A stretch of 64,000 nucleotides of DNA from NCBI GenBank assembly GCA_950097015.1, contig CATNEN010000039.1:12130001-12194000 (forward strand). The letters are read 5' to 3'. The DNA is from Macrostomum hystrix. Its lineage: Eukaryota; Platyhelminthes; Macrostomidae. Within the stretch, counting starts at the first letter, position 1. Every line of letters begins with the position of its first letter. Positions 39,341-45,300 of this stretch are shown one piece after another. The notes beneath the pieces were generated by a model. The model was not told the origin of the DNA. It was given only the letters and a program-made list of their open reading frames with translations, and did not search any database. The position numbers were made by a program, and so were the translations under genes.

Positions 39341-42300
39341 ACAGTCGCTGCCGCAACAGCAGTTAAGATCAGCAACGGCAGCCGGCTTTAACAGCAACAG
39401 CAACAGCGGCGGCGGCGGCAACAAGATGAGTAAAACAGGCAGCAGTCCAGGCTTCAATGTGCGCACTGCGCCCAGAAAAGGTTCGGCGACTGACATCTAT
39501 GGTGTCGGCTCCGGAGCGGTGAGTTGAATCTGATCATGGTGAATGACGATGACGGAAGCGACTGATGCTGCATGGCTCAGAGAACTCTACCATGCTTGAT
39601 GCTGACGATGTTGCTTATCTCTGAGAAATATTTTAGCTGGACAAAATTTTAGGCTGAGCTAGTCAGATAACGAGTCCGACGTGTGCCCTCGCTTTCTGGA
39701 CAGATCCATAAGAGTGCCCCAGGTTGTACAAGCTACCATGTTCACTTTTTAGCTTATTTTTCTCTTGCCCAAGAGTTTAACTAATTATTCTAAATTTTAG
39801 GTCAGGCCAACCCGGTACCCACTATCTGTTAGCCAAGCAACTAAAGAATTCTGTATCACGCATAGTCGATAATCTAGGATTCCACGCTTCGAATAAATGG
39901 CTAAACGTATTTGTTTTAAAGCTAAAATTTCGACTGCATGCTTCCTGGCAATTAAAATTCGCCTAGCCGACGACAAGGAGGGTGAGCGGTTAACGCGTTT
40001 GCCTCTCGCGCCAAGGTCATTGAGCTCGGCACATTCATTTGGGGCGCAGCCACGGAGAGAAGGCTTTTCGTGCAATGTACGCCCTTGATGACCAACCAGG
40101 GCAGATGTACACTTATGCCTGCATACGGTATCTGTGTGCGGCTGTGCTCAGGAGTCAGCAAAATGGGCCGGCTAAATTTTTAAATAAATTATTACTATTA
40201 CTATTAGCCGATGCGAATAATACAAAATTTCACTTCATGAAAAGTGAAGTATTTTTATTGCACTATCAACAACTCAGATACCTGATTTTCGGCCTCCGAA
40301 GTAGCCAGGCATCGCTGCGCCCCATAATTGTCTACATTCTTCACGTTCCACACTTCAAGCAGGTCACAAGCAGAAATAATTAGGAGAAGTTAGGTTCACG
40401 GATCGTGCAGGGTTCTTGAGAGTACTTGACTCGAAAATAGTAGAGGCTCCCTGATCACCGACAACAAGCCTGCCCAATTCGATTCCGTACGCATTTGCCA
40501 ACCTGCAGTCGCCCCACAACACAAAGCAGTCAGACAAAGCAGAGAATTCTTCGTCTGTCTCAGAGTCGCTGAGGCGAGCCGCTCTGCTGCGCTCCAGCCA
40601 TGACCGCACGGTCAGCAGGCGGATCGTCTCGTGCGCCGCAACTGGCAGCGGCTACAGAAGAGCAGAAAAGCCTGGCAGCGGTGTGCCCCCGCCGAAGCCA
40701 CCCCCTCGACCGAAGCATTCGCTTTCGGTGCCGGTAAATCTTGTTGCGGATTTTGTCACAAAGAATCTGGCTGGTCCATCCGCTTTGTGTACTGTCGCTT
40801 CGTGCTTTTTACTGTTGAGGCTAAATTTTACAAAAGTTTACGGAGCAGAGGACTTAGCCAGTACTTAAGAGCTTATACTGCAGTGCGTTACATTTCAAAG
40901 CTTGCCAATATTTTAGACTCACTTGGGCACTATGATACCATTGGTGATATCTAATTTAGTTTTTACCCCATCGTTTAACCAATCATTGAAACGTTTTATG
41001 CCCAAATAAAATCTGGTTCATTCTTCACAAGTCTGAAATCTAGCTCGCAGTGACAGCAGTTGTTTGATACTAACTGGCAGTTACCACTTCACCCTGACAC
41101 TCTAGCCTTGATCTTACTGATAGAAAGAGGTGGAGTTAGTTTGAGTTCCATCGATGTCAAAGCTGTTGCTGGTCAACAAAGTAAAAACTAGCTTCGGCTC
41201 TTCTCTGCCATTATTCTAAATGATTTCTAAAGGTTTAGAGCTGAGTGAGCATAGTACATTCAATCCGTCACTCTGACAGGCCTGACACTGTCGATGCCGG
41301 CAAGTCCATTGTCGCCTGATTCAAGAAATAAAAAGCGGCAACTCTGCCGCCAAGCTGCACGGCATCTCGCCGTTGTTCCAGAATCTTCTCATAATTTAAT
41401 TAGCCTTCAGTCAGTTTGCAGTTCCTGACCCTATTCAAGTCACCAGTTGCTAGTGGGGTCTGAATCCAGCACCCCTTACCGCATGCAGGCAGCATCCTCG
41501 CTCCTCAGTGCACCCATCCCGTCTCATGAAGGCTTAGTGTTTGCACTGCGGTCCCACGATAATTCAGCTTAGTGCCTTATTCATTTCTTCACAATTTTGT
41601 CATCTCTCCCCAAATACGGGAGTGAGGGCTGATGAGGGGGCTGTGGAGGAGCCTCATCAGTGCGGGACAGGCTGCAAGAAATTTCTTGGCCGAGAGTACC
41701 TTATTGTTGCCATGAAAGCATTTCAGCGTATTTCCCCAGTCAAATATCGCCCCTCCGGTATCCCAGTGAAGAGGCCACTTGTTCTTTGGCTGCATGCGAA
41801 TTGTACTCAATGGCTTGCTTGCCTACCGTCTGCCTCGTAAAGACGAGGGGACTAATATCGTATTTAGTTTTGAAATGGAGAAAAACTCATGGTCGATTTT
41901 GCACAACTTCAGGCTGAAGATTAAGGCGAGATAAAATAAATTCAAAGTTGATTTAGTTTCCTAATTTTGCTTTTACATCTAAAGCGTTTTGCTTCCTAAA
42001 TGAGACTTTAAGAAGACAGACGAAATCGGACCTAATCTTCTTGACAAACTTTGAATGTTCCTCTTAGTTTCGATTAGGAAGCCGTAACTTGCATAAGCTG
42101 CACCCCAAAGGGTCTTTAATTACTGGGACTTGTGTAATTACCTGTCATTAGCGGCATAAATCGTATAGCTGTAACCAAGGGACTAGGAAACCGACAATTC
42201 AGTACAGAACGCATTATCTGTTCCATAAGTGCCACAACACCTGTTCCATAAGTGACGCATCACCTGTTCCATAAGTGTCGCAGCACCTGTTCCATAAGTG

Positions 42301-45300
42301 AAGCATCACCTGTTCTCTAAGTGTCGCATCATCTGTTCTCTAAGTGACGCATCATCTGTTCTCTAAGTGACGCATCACCTGGTCTCTAAGTGTCGCATCA
42401 TCTGTTCTTTAAGTGTCGCATCATCTGTTCTCTAAGTGACGCATCACCTGTTCTCTAAGTGTCGCATCATCTGTTCTCTAAGTGACGCATCATCTGTTCT
42501 CTAAGTGTCGCATCACCTGTTCTCTAAGTGTCGCATCATCTGTTCTCTAAGTGTCGCATCACCTGTTCTCAAAGTGTCGCATCATCTGTTCTCTAAGTGA
42601 CGCATCATCTGTTCCATAAGTGTCGCAGCACCTGTTCCATAAGTGAAGCATCACCTGTTCTCTAAGTGTCGCATCATCTGTTCTCTAAGTGACGCATCAT
42701 CTGTTCTCTAAGTGTCGCATCACCTGGTCTCTAAGTGTCGCATCATCTGTTCTTTAAGTGTCGCATCATCTGTTCTCTAAGTGTCGCATCATCTGTTCTC
42801 TAAGTGACGCATCACCTGTTCTCAAAGTGTCGCATCATCTGTTCTCTAAGTGACGCATCATCTGTTCTCTAAGTGTCGCATCATCTGTTCTCTAAGTGTC
42901 GCATCATCTGTTCTCTAAGTGACGCATCACCTGTTCTCTAAGTGTCGCATCATCTGTTCTCTAAGTGTCGCATCATCTGTTCTCTAAGTGACGCATCACC
43001 TGGTCTCTAAGTGAAGCATCACCTGTTCTCTAAGTGTCGCATCATCTGTTCTCTAAGTGACGCATCATCTGTTCTCTAAGTGACGCATCACCTGGTCTCT
43101 AAGTGTCGCATCATCTGTTCTTTAAGTGTCGCATCATCTGTTCTCTAAGTGACGCATCACCTGTTCTCTAAGTGTCGCATCATCTGTTCTCTAAGTGACG
43201 CATCATCTGTTCTCTAAGTGTCGCATCACCTGTACTCTAAGTGTCGCATCATCTGTTCTCTAAGTGTCGCATCACCTGTTCTCAAAGTGTCGCATCATCT
43301 GTTCTCTAAGTGACGCATCATCTGTTCCATAAGTGTCGCAGCACCTGTTCCATAAGTGAAGCATCACCTGTTCTCTAAGTGTCGCATCATCTGTTCTCTA
43401 AGTGACGCATCATCTGTTCTCTAAGTGTCGCATCACCTGGTCTCTAAGTGTCGCATCATCTGTTCTTTAAGTGTCGCATCATCTGTTCTCCAAGTGTCGC
43501 ATCATCTGTTCTCTAAGTGACGCATCACCTGTTCTCAAAGTGTCGCATCATCTGTTCTCTAAGTGACGCATCATCTGTTCTCTAAGTGTCGCATCATCTG
43601 TTCTCTAAGTGTCGCATCATCTGTTCTCTAAGTGACGCATCATCTGTTCTCTAAGTGTCGCATCACGTGTTCTCTAAGTGTCGCATCATCTGTTCTCTAA
43701 GTGTCGCATCATCTGTTCTCTAAGTGACGCATCACCTGTTCTCTAAGTGTCGCATCATCTGTTCTCTAAGTGTCGCATCATCTGTTCTCTAAGTGACGCA
43801 TCACCTGGTCTCTAAGTGTCGCATCACCTGTTCTCTAAGTGTCGCATCATCTGTTCTCTAAGTGTCGCATCACCTGTTCTCTAAGTGTCGCATCACCTGT
43901 TCTCTAAGTGTCGCATCACCTGTTCTCTAAGTGTCGCATCATCTGTTCTTTAAGTGTCGCATCACCTGTTCCCAAAGTGTCGCATCATCTGTTCTCAAAG
44001 TGTCGCATCACCTGTTCTCTAAGTGTCGCATCATCTGTTCTTTAAGTGTCGCATCATCTGTTCTCAAAGTGTCGCATCACTTGTTCTCTAAGTGTCGCAT
44101 CATCTGTTCTCTAGAGTAGAGGTTGTAGCCTAGTGGTTAGGGCGTCGGACTCACGACTTGAAGGTCGGGGGTTCGATTCCCGACTCCACTGGAACAATTT
44201 GCGTCCTTTAGCAAGACACTTAACTCTGCATTGCTTCAGTTCACCCAGCTGTTAAATGGGTACCAGCATTAGCTCGGATAATTGAAGGTGGGTGTGGCGT
44301 CCCCCCAGTCCATAGACTGAACAGCTGTACGCAGCCTTCTGATGCGCCGCGCATTAGCTGCGGCTGTGCTGTCGGCTGCACATCTGACCCAATTGGGGCA
44401 GGTGTAATTAAAAAAAAAGTGTCGCAGCACCTGTTCTCTAAGTGTCGCATCGCCTGTTCTCTAAGTGTCGCATCATCTGTTCTCAAAGTGTCGCATCACC
44501 TGTTCTCTAAGTGTCGCATCACCTGTTCTCTAAGTGTCGCATCATCTGTTCTCAAAGTGTCGCATCACTTGTTCTCTAAGTGTCGCATCATCTGTTCTCT
44601 AGAGTAGAGGTTGTAGCCTAGTGGTTAGGGCGTCGGACTCACGACTTGAAGGTCGGGGGTTCGATTCCCGACTCCACTGGAACAATTTGCGTCCTTTAGC
44701 AAGACACTTAACTCTGCATTGCTTCAGTTCACCCAGCTGTTAAATGGGTACCAGCATTAGCTGGGATAATTGAAGGTGGGTGTGGCGTCCCCCCAGTCCA
44801 TAGACTGAACAGCTGTACGCAGCCTTCTGATGCGCCGCGCATTAGCTGCGGCTGTGCTGTCGGCTGCACATCTGACCCAATTGGGGCAGGTGTAATTAAA
44901 AAAAAAGTGTCGCAGCACCTGTTCTCTAAGTGTCGCATCGCCTGTTCTCTAAGTGTCGCATCGCCTGTTCTCTAAGTGTCGCATCATCTGTTCTCAAAGT
45001 GTCGCATCATCTGTTCTCAAAGTGTCGCATCATCTGTTCTCAAAGTGTCGCATCATCTGTTCTCAAAGTGTCGCATCATCTGTTCTCAAAGTGTCGCATC
45101 ATCTGTTCTCTAAGTGTCGCATCATCTGTTCTCTAAGTGCCACATCACCTGTTCCATAAAACACAAAGAACTTTATGTCATTTGGACTAAACTCTTGATT
45201 CTGGGTCACAAACCCGATGCTCTAACCTCACTAAGTAACTCACTCTCACTTGAGCTCTCTCATATAGCTCCTCTGAGCAAATGTATCTAACCATTGATAA

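Larger units (their letters stand above)
42220..45165 (+). repeat. 23-bp minisatellite array, 2.9 kb, interrupted by two SINE copies
   Basis: Over 100 units with core GTGTCGCATCATCTGTTCTC; common variants are GACGCATC, ATCACC and TTCCATAA. A rare unit pair (TTCCATAAGTGTCGCAGCAC then TTCCATAAGTGAAGC) recurs at about 42265, 42610 and 43323, i.e. 345 bp (15 units) and 713 bp (31 units) apart, showing higher-order block duplication. Two SINE copies lie at 44113 and 44601. Confidence 0.95.

Noticed and set aside
44113-44190. Functional tRNA gene
   Set aside because: Boxes A and B are good but the anticodon stem has mismatches and a non-tRNA body with poly(A) follows; it is a SINE.
42220-45165. 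Possible CRISPR-like array (23-bp repeats)
   Set aside because: Units are contiguous with no unique spacers, in a eukaryotic intron; it is a minisatellite.
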